Shown here in pieces: positions 9,245-19,188 of a stretch of 64,000 nt of DNA. Source of the stretch: a bacterium (lineage in GTDB: Bacteria; Zixibacteria; MSB-5A5; CAIYYT01); assembly GCA_016708315.1 (NCBI GenBank), contig JADJGC010000002.1, positions 372,001 to 436,000 of the forward strand, in the 5' to 3' direction. How positions within the stretch are numbered: position 1 is the stretch's first letter; every line of letters starts with the position of its first letter. The translations under genes were made by a program, and so were the position numbers. Under the pieces are notes generated by a model that did not search any database, had not been told where the DNA came from, and saw only the letters and a program-made list of their open reading frames with translations.

Positions 9245-10885
9245 ATGTTTACAAGACTATCGCGCGAGTCGGGTTTTACGACGCTGATATTCCTGTCGTT
9301 ATTGTTGATGTTATCGCTTCTCGGACTGAATGCGATTATGACATCGACGAACGAAGTGGATATCGCGGGATATACCTTGAACTCGCAGGGTGCTCTGTAT
9401 GCGGCCGAGGCCGGCCTTGAGAAAGGCAGTGCATACATCACGAATTATTACAACAAATTCGGGAAACCGCCTTCAAGCTTGCCGGATGATTCCATTCAAA
9501 TCGGCAAGTTTTCAGTGACGTACGAGATTACCAAGCCGGGCGTCACGGTATCGAAGACGATGACCCAAGGCGCCTATCGAGGACTGTATGCCCTAACCGA
9601 TGAGTATGTCGTAACGGCGACAGCGATTGCGCCAGGTGTGCATGCGGCAACTTCACTGCAGATGACAGTGGATGCTTCGGTAGTGCCGGTTTACCAGTTT
9701 GCGGTGTTCTATGAGAATGATCTTGAAATCGCTCCTGGTCCGGCGATGACGCTGGGTGGACGCGTTCATTCGAATTCGGATATGTATCTTCAGTCGGACA
9801 ATTCTCTGAAGATCGATTCTTATACGACATCGGCTGGAGACATCAAGCATGGTCGTCATCCGAATTCAGGAATGTCCACTGGAAGCGGAACTGTCCAAAT
9901 CAAGGACGGGACGGGAACTTACCAGAACATGAAGAATGCGGACAACACCTGGCTCGACTCTGATGACGGAGACTGGGTGAACAAGTCGATCGATCGTTGG
10001 GACGGCCGCGTCGAGGACAAGAACCACGGCATGACGGAATTGAAGCTGCCGGTGGTGGCCTCCGGCGAGCCGATGGATATGATCGGCCGTTCAGGAACCG
10101 ACAATGCCGACAGCTATGAGCACAAGGCCGGATTGAAGATTCTGGATGGTCAAGTTTACTTTCGGCAGCCAGATTCGAGCTGGCAAAATGTCACGACCGA
10201 TTTCACTTCGGCGGGAATTTTGACACAATCGACATTTCGCGACGGTCGTGAGAATAAAGACGTCAAATCCTACGACATCGATATCGCGAAGCTGAATACT
10301 TCAAGCTACTGGCCGGACGGCGGCATCATCTATTCTGCTAACGAGATTTCTGGCAGTCTGGTAGCCACACGGTTGAAGAATGGTTCGGAGTTGAAGGAAG
10401 GACTTACGGTCGCTTCCGAGAATCCGGTGTACACTGTGGGCAATTACAACTCTGTCAACAAGAAGCCGGCTTCGATCATGGCTGATGCGTTGACAATTCT
10501 TTCTGTGAACTGGACAGACGGCAACAGCTGGAATTCTACGCGAACCGCTGCCGATACGAGAGTCAATGCAGCCTATATGACCGGCAACAAGGCCTCAGGA
10601 ACCGGTGGAAACACCTATTCCGGCGGTTTTGAGAATCTTCCCCGCTTCCTGGAAAACTGGAGTGGCAAGAAGTTCACGTGGAAAGGTTCGGCAGTTGATC
10701 TGTGGTTGTCGCAAAAAGCAACCGGCACGTGGGGCGGTTCGTATTATAGCCCCCCGAACCGCGAATGGGAATTCGATACCGATTTCCTTGATCCGAACAA
10801 ACTTCCTCCGGGAACGCCGTTGATCTCGATCGTGATGAAGACTTCATGGCGTGAAATCACCGCGCCAAGCTTCGTCGAGAATTAG
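9245..10885 (+). CDS. PilX-like large minor pilin / pilus assembly protein
   Basis: 546-residue protein with a prepilin-like N-terminus (SGFTTLIFLSLLLMLSLLGL) lacking Glu at +5, as in PilX, and the PilX 'YAAEAGLEKG' motif right after the helix. The C-terminal 450 residues are rich in Gly, Asn, Asp and Ser and contain stretches similar to DUF4900-type pilus-associated proteins. I infer a tip or adhesion role from size and position as the last gene of the minor-pilin cluster, before a terminator. Start supported by GCGAGG before ATG. Confidence 0.72.
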   Translation: MFTRLSRESGFTTLIFLSLLLMLSLLGLNAIMTSTNEVDIAGYTLNSQGALYAAEAGLEKGSAYITNYYNKFGKPPSSLPDDSIQIGKFSVTYEITKPGVTVSKTMTQGAYRGLYALTDEYVVTATAIAPGVHAATSLQMTVDASVVPVYQFAVFYENDLEIAPGPAMTLGGRVHSNSDMYLQSDNSLKIDSYTTSAGDIKHGRHPNSGMSTGSGTVQIKDGTGTYQNMKNADNTWLDSDDGDWVNKSIDRWDGRVEDKNHGMTELKLPVVASGEPMDMIGRSGTDNADSYEHKAGLKILDGQVYFRQPDSSWQNVTTDFTSAGILTQSTFRDGRENKDVKSYDIDIAKLNTSSYWPDGGIIYSANEISGSLVATRLKNGSELKEGLTVASENPVYTVGNYNSVNKKPASIMADALTILSVNWTDGNSWNSTRTAADTRVNAAYMTGNKASGTGGNTYSGGFENLPRFLENWSGKKFTWKGSAVDLWLSQKATGTWGGSYYSPPNREWEFDTDFLDPNKLPPGTPLISIVMKTSWREITAPSFVEN

Positions 10886-10910
10886 GGTTTACCGTAATTC
10901 TTCGGTCCCG

Positions 10911-10940
10911 ACCGGGGTGTCGCACAGACATCCCGGTTTT
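10911..10940 (+). terminator. rho-independent terminator after the pilin cluster
   Basis: 11-bp stem (10911-10921 with 10927-10937, one G-U pair), 5-base loop, then TTTT. It separates the plus-strand pilin genes from the convergent regulator ending at 11047. Confidence 0.8.
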
Positions 10941-11046
10941 CATTTGCTATCCAGTGAGATGCAAAGAACCAGTCACGAAAGTATGCTGGGATTCCATGAA
11001 GGAGTCTCTTCGAGATCTAAGCAGTCAGATTGAGACGGAAGATGGA

Positions 11047-12495
11047 TTACGACTTGATGCCGTAACGATCGATGCGATCGCGAAGAGTATTGCGAGAGAT
11101 GCCAAGAGCTTCGGCGGCTTTGACTTGATTGTTGTGAAGATGCTGAAGGGTGAACTCAATTAGTGCCTTCTCGACGGCTTCCTCGATGTGTGCATAGATT
11201 TGACCGTTCGAATTGGAGAAGATCTTGCCGTAGATCGGTTCGATTACGCGGCGGAACATCTGGTAATAGTTGTCCTTGAGAGCATCGAAATCAATCTTCA
11301 TCAGATCGCGGCGGTCTTTGGTGATTGGAAGATCAGCCGGTTCGAGCCAACGGTTCTTGCTCATGACGACAGCGGTGTGAATCGTGTTTTCGAGTTCACG
11401 CACATTGCCAGGCCAGGAGTACTTGGAAAGAATCTTCATGGCTTCCGTAGTGATGCCTTCAATATTCTTGCCACAAGCAGTGTTGTAAATCTTGAGGAAG
11501 TGATTCGCCAGAAGAGCGATGTCGTCCGAACGTTCGCGCAACGGCGGCAAGTAAAGCGAAACAACTTTCAATCGGTAGAACAAGTCGACGCGGAATTTGC
11601 CTTCCTTTATGCAGGAAACGAGGCTCTTGTTAGTAGCGGCGAGGACACGCACATTAACGCGCAATGTTTCCTCCCCCCCTACCCTTTCGAATTCCTGTTC
11701 CTGGAGTATGCGAAGCAGCTTGCTCTGTGTGGCAAGTGAAGTATCAGCAATTTCATCAAGGAAGATAGTGCCGCCATTAGCCAATTCGAACTTGCCCATT
11801 TTGCGAGAGTAAGCATTGGTAAAGGCGCCCTTCTCATGACCGAACAACTCTGATTCGAGTAGAGTTTCGGTTAAGGCGGCGCAGTTCACCGACAAGAACA
11901 CATTCTTGGAGCGATTCGAATTGCGGTGAATGGCGCGAGCGACTAGTTCCTTGCCGGTTCCGGATTCTCCGAAGATAAGAACAGCGGCGTCCGATTTCGC
12001 TACCTGGCCGATCATCTTGGCAATTTCGACGATTTCGTCGGAGACGCCGATTATCTCACGATTCGGATCGAGATCAGATTTGTGTTCTGACGGCAACGGC
12101 GCGTGGCCTTCACGGACAGTCTTGGCGACGCCGTTTGGTTCGCGCGTGGCGTTATGAATTGTCGACATAAGGCGCTCCATCTGGAACGGCTTGGTGACAT
12201 ATTCGTAAGCGCCCTCTTTCATTGCCTGTATTGCAGAGTCGGTAGAGACATATCCGGAAATGACAATAACGGGAGGAGCGTCCGTAATTTGGCGAATCTC
12301 CTTGAGCAAATCGAGGCCCGATTGCGAAGGTAGATTTACGTCAAGCAAGACGACATCCGGCGTGTTAGAGCGAATGAACTCCACGCTGCCGGGCGCATCG
12401 GCCATTGTATCGACCCGAAATTCTTTGGGGTCGAAAAAGCCGGTAAGTGATTCAGTTAGGCTAAGATCGTCATCAATGAGCAATATGCTCTTCAT
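11047..12495 (-). CDS. sigma-54-dependent response regulator (NtrC family)
   Basis: 482 aa: receiver domain (acidic pocket IDDD, phospho-acceptor Asp52, Lys of 'VTKPF'), AAA+ domain with Walker A GESGTGKE and Walker B 'GTIFLDEI', and a C-terminal Fis-type HTH 'NNQVKAAEALGISRNTLRDRI'. The sigma-54 contact loop reads GAFTNA, not GAFTGA. It would activate sigma-54 promoters on phosphorylation. It is the last gene of the minus-strand cluster and faces the pilin genes; PilR is of this type, but I cannot assign the pilins as targets. No kinase lies next to it other than the PrsK-like one, which has its own partner. Confidence 0.93.
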   Translation of the reverse strand: MKSILLIDDDLSLTESLTGFFDPKEFRVDTMADAPGSVEFIRSNTPDVVLLDVNLPSQSGLDLLKEIRQITDAPPVIVISGYVSTDSAIQAMKEGAYEYVTKPFQMERLMSTIHNATREPNGVAKTVREGHAPLPSEHKSDLDPNREIIGVSDEIVEIAKMIGQVAKSDAAVLIFGESGTGKELVARAIHRNSNRSKNVFLSVNCAALTETLLESELFGHEKGAFTNAYSRKMGKFELANGGTIFLDEIADTSLATQSKLLRILQEQEFERVGGEETLRVNVRVLAATNKSLVSCIKEGKFRVDLFYRLKVVSLYLPPLRERSDDIALLANHFLKIYNTACGKNIEGITTEAMKILSKYSWPGNVRELENTIHTAVVMSKNRWLEPADLPITKDRRDLMKIDFDALKDNYYQMFRRVIEPIYGKIFSNSNGQIYAHIEEAVEKALIEFTLQHLHNNQVKAAEALGISRNTLRDRIDRYGIKS

Positions 12496-12548
12496 GTTAC
12501 TCCTCTTCTCATATAATCGGCGGAGAGAGGCTTAACATTTACTCGCTT

Positions 12549-13913
12549 TTAGTGCTTGTCGCGGGTAATTTTATATTTCTCGATAAGATCGTAAAGAGTT
12601 GTGCGGCTGGTTCCGAGATCCCGGGCGGCTTTTGTGACGTTCCAGTTGTTTCGTTGCAGTGCGGCTTTTATGTGGTTCGATTCGGCCTCTTCGCGGACAT
12701 CCTGGAGCGATCTGTTCTCTGATTCAGTGGCTGCAGTGAACCCAAGGTCAGCGGCGCCGATACGACTTGTTCCGGAAAGAATCACTGCCCGTTTAATACG
12801 ATTTTCGAGTTCGCGGATGTTTCCCGGCCATTCGTAGCTGCAGAGGGCTTGCAGAGCGGAATTGGTGAAGGTGAGATTGTTCTTCTTGTTCTCTTTTCCA
12901 TAGATCCGCAAGAGATGTTCGGCGATAAGAAGGATGTCGTTTTCACGGTCCCGAAGCGGCGGTAGTTCGATAGTGATCACAGAGAGGCGGTAGAACAAGT
13001 CTTCACGGAAGCGCTTGCTAACGACCTCTTCTTCGAGTGAGCGATTTGTGGCGGCGATAACGCGCACGTCGACCTGAATTGTGTTCTTGCCGCCAACGCG
13101 TTCGATAATCTGGTCCTGCAGAAAGCGCAGAAGCTTGACCTGTAGCCCCAGCGAGAGTTCGCCGATTTCGTCGAGGAACAACGTGCCGCGGTTAGCGGTT
13201 TCGAACTTCCCTATTTTCTGAGCGATGGCGTCGGTGAAGGAACCCTTCTCGTGGCCGAAGAGCTCAGATTCAAGTAATGCTTCAGGGATTGCCCCGCAGT
13301 TAATGGTAATGAAGGGTTTATCTTTGCGATCGGATCGTTCATGTATCGCTTTAGCGATCAGTTCCTTGCCGGTTCCAGAGTCGCCAGTGATCAGTACTGT
13401 GTAGGATGCTGGAGCCACGGTTGTCACCACTTTGAAGATCTTCTGCATCTTCGCTGAAGTGCCAATTATGTTGTTGAAACCCTTGATGTCATGCAGAGAT
13501 TCGCTTAGCCGGGCATTTTCGCGTTCCAATTCCTGAAGATAAGCGGCGCGCCGGATAACGATGCTGAGTTCATCGAATACGATCGGTTTGACATAGAAAT
13601 CGAAGGCACCCTTTTTCACAGCGGTCAGAGCGTTGGAGCGTTCGCCGTTGCCGGTCACCATGATGACTTTGGTTTGGGGATCGAGTTCGAGAATGTCGGG
13701 CAGTATCTCCAGACCCTCTTGACTGCCGCTGTAGGGCGACAACGAGATGTCGAGCAGCACGATATTCGGGTGTTGATCGCGCGCAAGCTGTAGCGCCTCG
13801 CCGGCAGTCGCGGCGGAGAGGACATCGTATTGATCTTCGAGCGCAAAACTGAGTTGAGAGCGAATTCCCTCTTCGTCGTCAACAATGAGGACCTTGGTGT
13901 GTTTAATTGTCAT
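12549..13913 (-). CDS. PrsR-like sigma-54 response regulator
   Basis: 454 aa: receiver with Asp55, AAA+ domain (Walker A 'GDSGTGKE'), Fis-type HTH ('AARDLGTSRTTLYDLIEKYKI'). The receiver contains 'LDPQTKVIMVTGNGERSNAL' and 'GAFDFYVKPI', which I remember as typical of PrsR regulators of PEP-CTERM/exosortase exopolysaccharide systems (TIGR02915). The GAFTGA loop is GSFTDA. It overlaps the PrsK-like kinase by four bases. The likely target is the -24/-12 promoter of the sugar transferase at 20112. Confidence 0.88.
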   Translation of the reverse strand: MTIKHTKVLIVDDEEGIRSQLSFALEDQYDVLSAATAGEALQLARDQHPNIVLLDISLSPYSGSQEGLEILPDILELDPQTKVIMVTGNGERSNALTAVKKGAFDFYVKPIVFDELSIVIRRAAYLQELERENARLSESLHDIKGFNNIIGTSAKMQKIFKVVTTVAPASYTVLITGDSGTGKELIAKAIHERSDRKDKPFITINCGAIPEALLESELFGHEKGSFTDAIAQKIGKFETANRGTLFLDEIGELSLGLQVKLLRFLQDQIIERVGGKNTIQVDVRVIAATNRSLEEEVVSKRFREDLFYRLSVITIELPPLRDRENDILLIAEHLLRIYGKENKKNNLTFTNSALQALCSYEWPGNIRELENRIKRAVILSGTSRIGAADLGFTAATESENRSLQDVREEAESNHIKAALQRNNWNVTKAARDLGTSRTTLYDLIEKYKITRDKH

Positions 13914-15976
13914 GCCTTTTTGAGTTTCAATTTGAAACTACTTCCCTGTCCAACAACTGAAGTTACAGTCAACTGCCCGCCCATCTGCTCGACCAACTCG
14001 CGGGACTGAAAGAGACCAATACCCAAACCGCTTGGCTTGCTGGTCTGGAAAGGACGAAAAAGTCGGTCGCGCATAAACTCGGCTGTCATTCCGGAGCCGG
14101 TATCCTGCACAGTAAGAGACGCTGTGTTGTCGTCCTGTGTGGCAAGAAAACGCAGCTCTCCCCCATTGGGCATCGCCTCGATGGCGTTGATGATGAGATT
14201 CGAAAGGACGCTGCGCAATTTTTCTTCGTTGCCGCGGACCATAGGTAGATTTTCGATTTCGGTCACCACTGTGATTTTGTTCTGCGCAGACAATTTCATC
14301 TCCTCAATCAAACTTAGTAAAGTTTGATGCAAATCGCAATTGGTGAGAACAAAATCGAGATGATCAGATGGAGACGAGAGTCGATTGATCAGGCGCTTCA
14401 TTCGTTCTTGAGCGCCACGGAGCGTTTCCGTGGTCATTTGTTGGAATCGCGGGTCATCGAATTTGCGTTCGGCATTTTGCATGATCATCGAGAGCATCGA
14501 AATCAGATTCTTGACATCGTGAATGACGAAGGACGAGACCTTGGTGAATGAAGCCAATTCGCGCGTTTCAAGCAATTTTTCAGACTGTTTCACTGATAGC
14601 AGCGAGAGCGCCAATTGGTGCGAGATCGAATCGATTAGGAAGCGCACATCATCGGGGATCGGTTTATCCGATTGGCAGGCAATGAAGCCGACAAATTCTT
14701 TGCGTGCCACAAGCGGAATCAGCTCGCAGGAAGAATACGACTCGACGAACGCACGCTCATCGTTTTTCAATGACAGGCCAAGAGCAAGAAACTGCGAGGC
14801 GTTGCTCATGCGTCCGATTCGGAATAAATACTGTTCCAACTCTGCGGCGCTCTCGGCCCCAAGCACCGTTTCAGGGTAACGTTTGACAAACTCGCCCAGC
14901 TTGTCGCCTCGAAGATAGATCACAGTGTTGTTCATGCTGCATCTATGCTGCAGGACATGCTCGATTGCGGCGAACATCTCCTGGCGATCGGTAGCGGCAG
15001 TGACATCTTCGGCGAATGCGGTAATCTCGGTGAGCAACTCGACCTTGCCGGAGTAGATAGAACGATCAACGATTGAGCGCCAGCGGTTGCGGATAGAGCC
15101 GGACATTATCAAAGCTACAAAGAATAGTATCACCACGAACGCGGCAAGGACCGAGAGAAATATCTGCGGGCTGCCGCCAAGGGATACGAGCAACTTCACT
15201 GCGGCGCCGATGACGATGAAGTAGCCGCCGATCAAGACTAGTGCAACGGAAGAGTAAACGGCTTCGCGCGATACCACGACGCCCTGCCCCTGGCGTTCTT
15301 CGTAGACAACGAACCGGGCGAGAAGAACGAACGATCCCATCATAAGCAACGCTGAGATCTGGATGCTCATGAACTCGACACGGGCAATGAGGAGTCCCAT
15401 CATTCCCGAGACAATGTTGACAGCGAGAAGCAGCGCGGTTGTTAAAATTGGCAATACGAGTGAGCGACGTAGCCGGCCATGCGATGCGCGGTAGGTGCTT
15501 TCAAGTTGAAGGAGTCCGAAGGCATTAGCGACAATCAGAAGTGTCAGGTAGTAACGCCCGACGACGGTGATTTCAATGTACCGTCCGTCGACGTCGTCAT
15601 TGACGATTGTGAAGTAATTGCTAAAGAATGCTCCGATAGCCGCCAGGATCAGCAGAGTCAAAATGGCATAGACAGTCAAAGAACGGCGGCGAAACAGATT
15701 GGCAGCGGGTTCACGGGCAAAGACGAGCAAAAACAACAGCCAGAATCCAGTCGCGCTGGAGAGCATGCCGGTGAGCAATCCGTGCTGGAGGTGACTAAGA
15801 ATATCGAAGCGTGGAATAATTCCAATGAAGAATGCCCACATGAGCCCCGTGGTTAATGCGGCTGCGACGAAGAAATGTCCGGATAGGTGGCCAGGTTTGC
15901 GCACCAGTACAAACAGCATTGAGAAGAAGGCTGCAAAACACGCCCCGATTTCAGCCAGGTCGTATATGGTAAACAT
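13910..15976 (-). CDS. PrsK-like membrane histidine kinase
   Basis: 688 aa. The N-terminal 290 residues carry about eight hydrophobic segments, followed by a GAF-like region (about 320-460) and a transmitter with His486 in 'SSFVIHDVKNLISMLSMI', then HATPase_c (N box 'NLIINAIEAMPNGG', G boxes 'DTGSGM', 'GLGIGL'). Architecture, length and the IHDVKNL H box match PrsK (TIGR02916). It is coupled by overlap to the regulator downstream and to the membrane protein upstream (TGATG). The signal sensed by the membrane part is unknown. Confidence 0.88.
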   Translation of the reverse strand: MFTIYDLAEIGACFAAFFSMLFVLVRKPGHLSGHFFVAAALTTGLMWAFFIGIIPRFDILSHLQHGLLTGMLSSATGFWLLFLLVFAREPAANLFRRRSLTVYAILTLLILAAIGAFFSNYFTIVNDDVDGRYIEITVVGRYYLTLLIVANAFGLLQLESTYRASHGRLRRSLVLPILTTALLLAVNIVSGMMGLLIARVEFMSIQISALLMMGSFVLLARFVVYEERQGQGVVVSREAVYSSVALVLIGGYFIVIGAAVKLLVSLGGSPQIFLSVLAAFVVILFFVALIMSGSIRNRWRSIVDRSIYSGKVELLTEITAFAEDVTAATDRQEMFAAIEHVLQHRCSMNNTVIYLRGDKLGEFVKRYPETVLGAESAAELEQYLFRIGRMSNASQFLALGLSLKNDERAFVESYSSCELIPLVARKEFVGFIACQSDKPIPDDVRFLIDSISHQLALSLLSVKQSEKLLETRELASFTKVSSFVIHDVKNLISMLSMIMQNAERKFDDPRFQQMTTETLRGAQERMKRLINRLSSPSDHLDFVLTNCDLHQTLLSLIEEMKLSAQNKITVVTEIENLPMVRGNEEKLRSVLSNLIINAIEAMPNGGELRFLATQDDNTASLTVQDTGSGMTAEFMRDRLFRPFQTSKPSGLGIGLFQSRELVEQMGGQLTVTSVVGQGSSFKLKLKKA

Positions 15977-16812
15977 CAGTCTTCAGCGGCTTCGCGGAAG
16001 AATCTTACTATGGCACCGGTGGTGAAGTAGTTCGCGAGTGTCAATGCAGCGGCGAGTCCGATTGTCATCCAAACGATGATTTCCGGATTGAACTTATTCA
16101 CGATGCTGCCGGTGTTTTGAAGGGCGTAGACGAGAAACAACAATGGAATCTGAGGTAATGCGGCAAAAATGACGGTAGTGAAGAAGCTGCGGAAAAACAG
16201 CGAGAAACTGCGAGTGAAAGATTTTCCAAGTGAGGTCTTTGAGAGTACCATGAAGGGCACGACATAGACGAATAGTGCGGTAAGTAGTGTCTGCAATCCC
16301 TGCATTCCCACCATCAGTGCAATCTTGCGGCGCGGAGCACCTTCAACAAAGCCTTCGAAAAGTCCGGGAAGTGTCCAGAACAGAAGCAGTATCGGCACAA
16401 ATACGATCAGCCATATCAGAAGCAACCTCGGATAGTGGCCGACAGCGGTCTTGAGTGATTTCACGAACTGAATCTTCTCTCGACTGAAGTACGATGCGAG
16501 CATGAGAATAGCTGTTGCACTCAACAGCGAATCGATCAGCCAGGAGAATAAGAGGTTCATCTTCTCAAAGACCGATGGAATATATGCTATGTGTTGCGGG
16601 TAGTGGGTTACTGAAGCATCCCCTATCCACTGGACGATTGGAATAAACCATCCCGAGAGCAAGGGCGAGAACATGTTGTTCAGCATCACGATCTGCAGCA
16701 ACATGACAAGGAAGAATAGAAAAAATGGCGGCCAAAGTCGGAAGTTGAAAATTCCGACTATCAGCCGCCCATAGGTCGCGATTATGAAGTTTACTCTATC
16801 AAGCACACCCAC
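15976..16812 (-). CDS. polytopic membrane protein of unknown function
   Basis: 278 aa with about six predicted membrane segments (around residues 30-50, 85-107, 130-150, 165-190, 210-232, 245-268). No family recognised. The stop overlaps the start of the PrsK-like kinase and it begins six bases after the FN3 lipoprotein, so it is part of the same operon. It might be an envelope accessory to the exopolysaccharide circuit. Confidence 0.8.
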   Translation of the reverse strand: MGVLDRVNFIIATYGRLIVGIFNFRLWPPFFLFFLVMLLQIVMLNNMFSPLLSGWFIPIVQWIGDASVTHYPQHIAYIPSVFEKMNLLFSWLIDSLLSATAILMLASYFSREKIQFVKSLKTAVGHYPRLLLIWLIVFVPILLLFWTLPGLFEGFVEGAPRRKIALMVGMQGLQTLLTALFVYVVPFMVLSKTSLGKSFTRSFSLFFRSFFTTVIFAALPQIPLLFLVYALQNTGSIVNKFNPEIIVWMTIGLAAALTLANYFTTGAIVRFFREAAED

Positions 16813-16818
16813 AGATTG

Positions 16819-18348
16819 CTAGTTAGGTCCTCTCACCTCATTGGAGTTGGCCGACCGTGCGCCGTATTTGTCGAAGACAACTACGACATAGTAGAATTGC
16901 TGGCCGACATCGATGCTTTCATCCGTGAAATTAATCGCCGACTGTCCGGTAAGCACGCCTATCAAGTTAACAGCCGTGTTGGTTTGTACCGGTGTAGTGA
17001 CAGAGCGATAGATCCGATATGATTCAAAATCGGAATCGGTATTCGGCGTCCATCCAATTGAAACGCTGGTTGAATCGTCGTCGGACTTGAACAAGGTTAC
17101 CGCCGACGGCGTTTCATTTGCTTTGGTGGTCGATTTGATAGTGTTGCTCGCTGCCCGGAGGCCGGTGCGATCAATAGTGTAGACTATGTAATAATAATCT
17201 TTGCCCGGTTCGAGAGCGTTGTCGCGGAATGTTGTATTCGCGGCACTTGTTTCGGACCTTACGAGCAACGACGAAGTGTTGACGGTAGCGGTTTCCGAGC
17301 GGAAGACTTGGTAGCCTTGGAAATCGGAGACATTGGAGCGGGTCCAAGTCAATTCAATCGATTCTTCCGAAACTACGAATGCTGACAATTGAGCCGCTTC
17401 GGGCGGATTAGCGATGTTGATGAATGATGTCAGCGTGATCGCCACTGCCTGATTTCCGGCGACGTCGGTGAAGTTGCCGGTAATTGTGGCATTGACCGCG
17501 TCGATGCCGCCAGGAATCGAATAGGTTGCGGAATAGACTCCGGCACCAGATTCAAGCAGAGGAATCGTTGCAACATTGGCGATAGAGATGCTGGCTTCGC
17601 CTTCGGTCTCGCCAGTGTTCATCGTGAAGACAATCTCTTCGCCGGCAGTGAGCGTTGCACCACCAGAATTCTCTATGATAGAGACAATCTCGGCTCTGGT
17701 ATCTAAGGTAATGTCGTCGCTGACTGTACCAACGACTTCGTTGCCTTCGGCATCGCGGAAACGGGCAAAGACACTCTTCACGCCGTCACCCGAAGTGAGT
17801 TCCCAGTTGCGTGTGGACGAGAAGTTCGCCCATTGTGCGCCGGTGAATGCTGCGTCATTTGCCAATAAGACCAACCGAGTTCCGACGGGTGCCGCGAAGG
17901 ACACCGTGACAAAACGAGAATTGGTAAAGCGCGAGTTGTCGTTAATCAAAGCGGTGTAAATATTCGGCGTTGCGGAGACTGCTCTGGACAGCTCGCTCTC
18001 CAAACCGTTGGTTCCGATGGCTGTCACTTGATAGATGTATCTCAGTGTATTGCGGAGACCGGTATCGGTGTAGCTGAGCGTTGTCGTGGAGTCAATCAGC
18101 TCCGGAGCCGCAAAAGTAGTGTCGCCGCGATAGATCATGTAGCGCGAGATTCTTGACGGAGTGCTGATTTCCCAGGAGAGAATCACCGTTCCGTCCCCTA
18201 CCGATGTCGCCAAGTTGCGCGGTACTTCGGGAGCGCCAACGACTTCATTCGTTCTTGAGGGTTCAGCAATTTGGTCGGTACAACCAATGATAAAGGCAAT
18301 GGATAGCGCCAGTGACGCCAATGCAAGTATGGTAAGTATCTTCTTCAT
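16819..18348 (-). CDS. lipoprotein with fibronectin type III domains
   Basis: 509 aa. Signal peptide with lipobox 'FIIGC' near residue 23. FN3-like modules are visible at about 40-130 ('VPRNLATSVGDGTVILSW'), about 320-410 and about 410-505, separated by an Ig-like stretch ('SIIENSGGATLTAGEEIVFTM'). Probably anchored in the outer membrane and mediating protein or polysaccharide contacts. Start and stop are coupled to neighbours: its ATG overlaps the stop of the PEGA gene (TAATG). Confidence 0.85.
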   Translation of the reverse strand: MKKILTILALASLALSIAFIIGCTDQIAEPSRTNEVVGAPEVPRNLATSVGDGTVILSWEISTPSRISRYMIYRGDTTFAAPELIDSTTTLSYTDTGLRNTLRYIYQVTAIGTNGLESELSRAVSATPNIYTALINDNSRFTNSRFVTVSFAAPVGTRLVLLANDAAFTGAQWANFSSTRNWELTSGDGVKSVFARFRDAEGNEVVGTVSDDITLDTRAEIVSIIENSGGATLTAGEEIVFTMNTGETEGEASISIANVATIPLLESGAGVYSATYSIPGGIDAVNATITGNFTDVAGNQAVAITLTSFINIANPPEAAQLSAFVVSEESIELTWTRSNVSDFQGYQVFRSETATVNTSSLLVRSETSAANTTFRDNALEPGKDYYYIVYTIDRTGLRAASNTIKSTTKANETPSAVTLFKSDDDSTSVSIGWTPNTDSDFESYRIYRSVTTPVQTNTAVNLIGVLTGQSAINFTDESIDVGQQFYYVVVVFDKYGARSANSNEVRGPN

Positions 18349-19094
18349 TAGAATGTCAACCTCCCCATCAGCTTGACGGCTTGGCCGTCATACTCTGGTG
18401 CGAAGCTCAAATTGGCGCCGGAAATCGAGATGCCATAGTCAGGGAAAAAGAGCATCGCATCAAGGACGCTGTAGACCCAGACTCCGGCAACAATCGCACC
18501 CATTATATTGCGCTGTTGTTCGGCATCGTAGGCATCTTGTTGGCGATCGTAAAGTTCGGCAAGCATCAGAAACTTCTCAGACACCGACCGCTCGTTTTCA
18601 TAGCGGGCAAGGAAGTCAAGATAGGAATCGCGTTTGCTGTCGAAGCGAAGGTGCATGATTCCGGCTGTAGCGCCGCCGACAAGTGCGCCGACGAACATCA
18701 GGTTGCCTTTAGTCTTGGCGCCATAATAGCGTTGTCCCCAGCCGGGGATAACGATCGAGCGCAAAGCGGCCTTGACTCGCGTCTTCGGTTTGAGTTTGAG
18801 ATCAATAGTGGTGGATTCGCGTCCAGATAACAGGACGCTGGAATTGTAGGTTTCGTAGCCATCACGATAGGCAGTGATCTTGAAGTACCCTGCTAATCGT
18901 TGAGTGAATGTCGCCGGTGTCACGCCCGCCACTGTCATATCACCAGACAACATTACGGTAACCCCAGAGGGGTTGGAAGTCACTGTTACAGTCGCATCCG
19001 TTGCGTTCTGTGCGTGGGTGGCGCCGGCGAGGGTCAGCATCATGCCGACACAAAGCGCAACCCGTTTTGCCGTAATTAGTTTCATAATATCCAT
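18348..19094 (-). CDS. PEGA-domain protein with DUF5683-like C-terminus
   Basis: 248 aa (245 if the third-next ATG at 19085 is used; neither start has a strong Shine-Dalgarno). Signal peptide to about residue 28 (ATHAQ). PEGA domain at about 35-100 ('VTVTSNPSGVTVMLSGD', 'GYETYNSSVLLSGRES'). From about 110 a segment 'RSIVIPGWGQRYYGAKTKG' plus hydrophobic helices resembles DUF5683. Envelope protein of unknown role, first gene of the lipoprotein-PrsK-PrsR operon and probably read through from the sugar transferase upstream. Confidence 0.82.
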   Translation of the reverse strand: MDIMKLITAKRVALCVGMMLTLAGATHAQNATDATVTVTSNPSGVTVMLSGDMTVAGVTPATFTQRLAGYFKITAYRDGYETYNSSVLLSGRESTTIDLKLKPKTRVKAALRSIVIPGWGQRYYGAKTKGNLMFVGALVGGATAGIMHLRFDSKRDSYLDFLARYENERSVSEKFLMLAELYDRQQDAYDAEQQRNIMGAIVAGVWVYSVLDAMLFFPDYGISISGANLSFAPEYDGQAVKLMGRLTF

Positions 19095-19123
19095 ATCGGC
19101 AAAGTAACGAAGTTCTTATAAGG

Positions 19124-19156
19124 TCCGCAAGGTTTTTTGGTTAAAAACCTTGCGGA
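19124..19156. repeat. 14-bp perfect inverted repeat between sugar transferase and PEGA genes
   Basis: Arms TCCGCAAGGTTTTT (19124-19137) and AAAAACCTTGCGGA (19143-19156) with a 5-base loop. There is no T-run outside the stem on either strand, so a classical terminator is doubtful. It may be a processing or partial-attenuation hairpin inside a minus-strand transcript. Confidence 0.65.
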
Positions 19157-19188
19157 AATTGATTTCAAAATTTGTCGGGAAAATTGGT

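Noticed and set aside
10954..11163. Plus-strand frame of 69 codons after the pilin terminator
   Set aside because: Its second half is antisense to the Fis-type HTH of the regulator at 11047 and has that gene's codon bias.
15479..15856. Long plus-strand frames inside the PrsK-like gene
   Set aside because: Antisense shadows of a gene with clear domains; no ribosome-binding sites.
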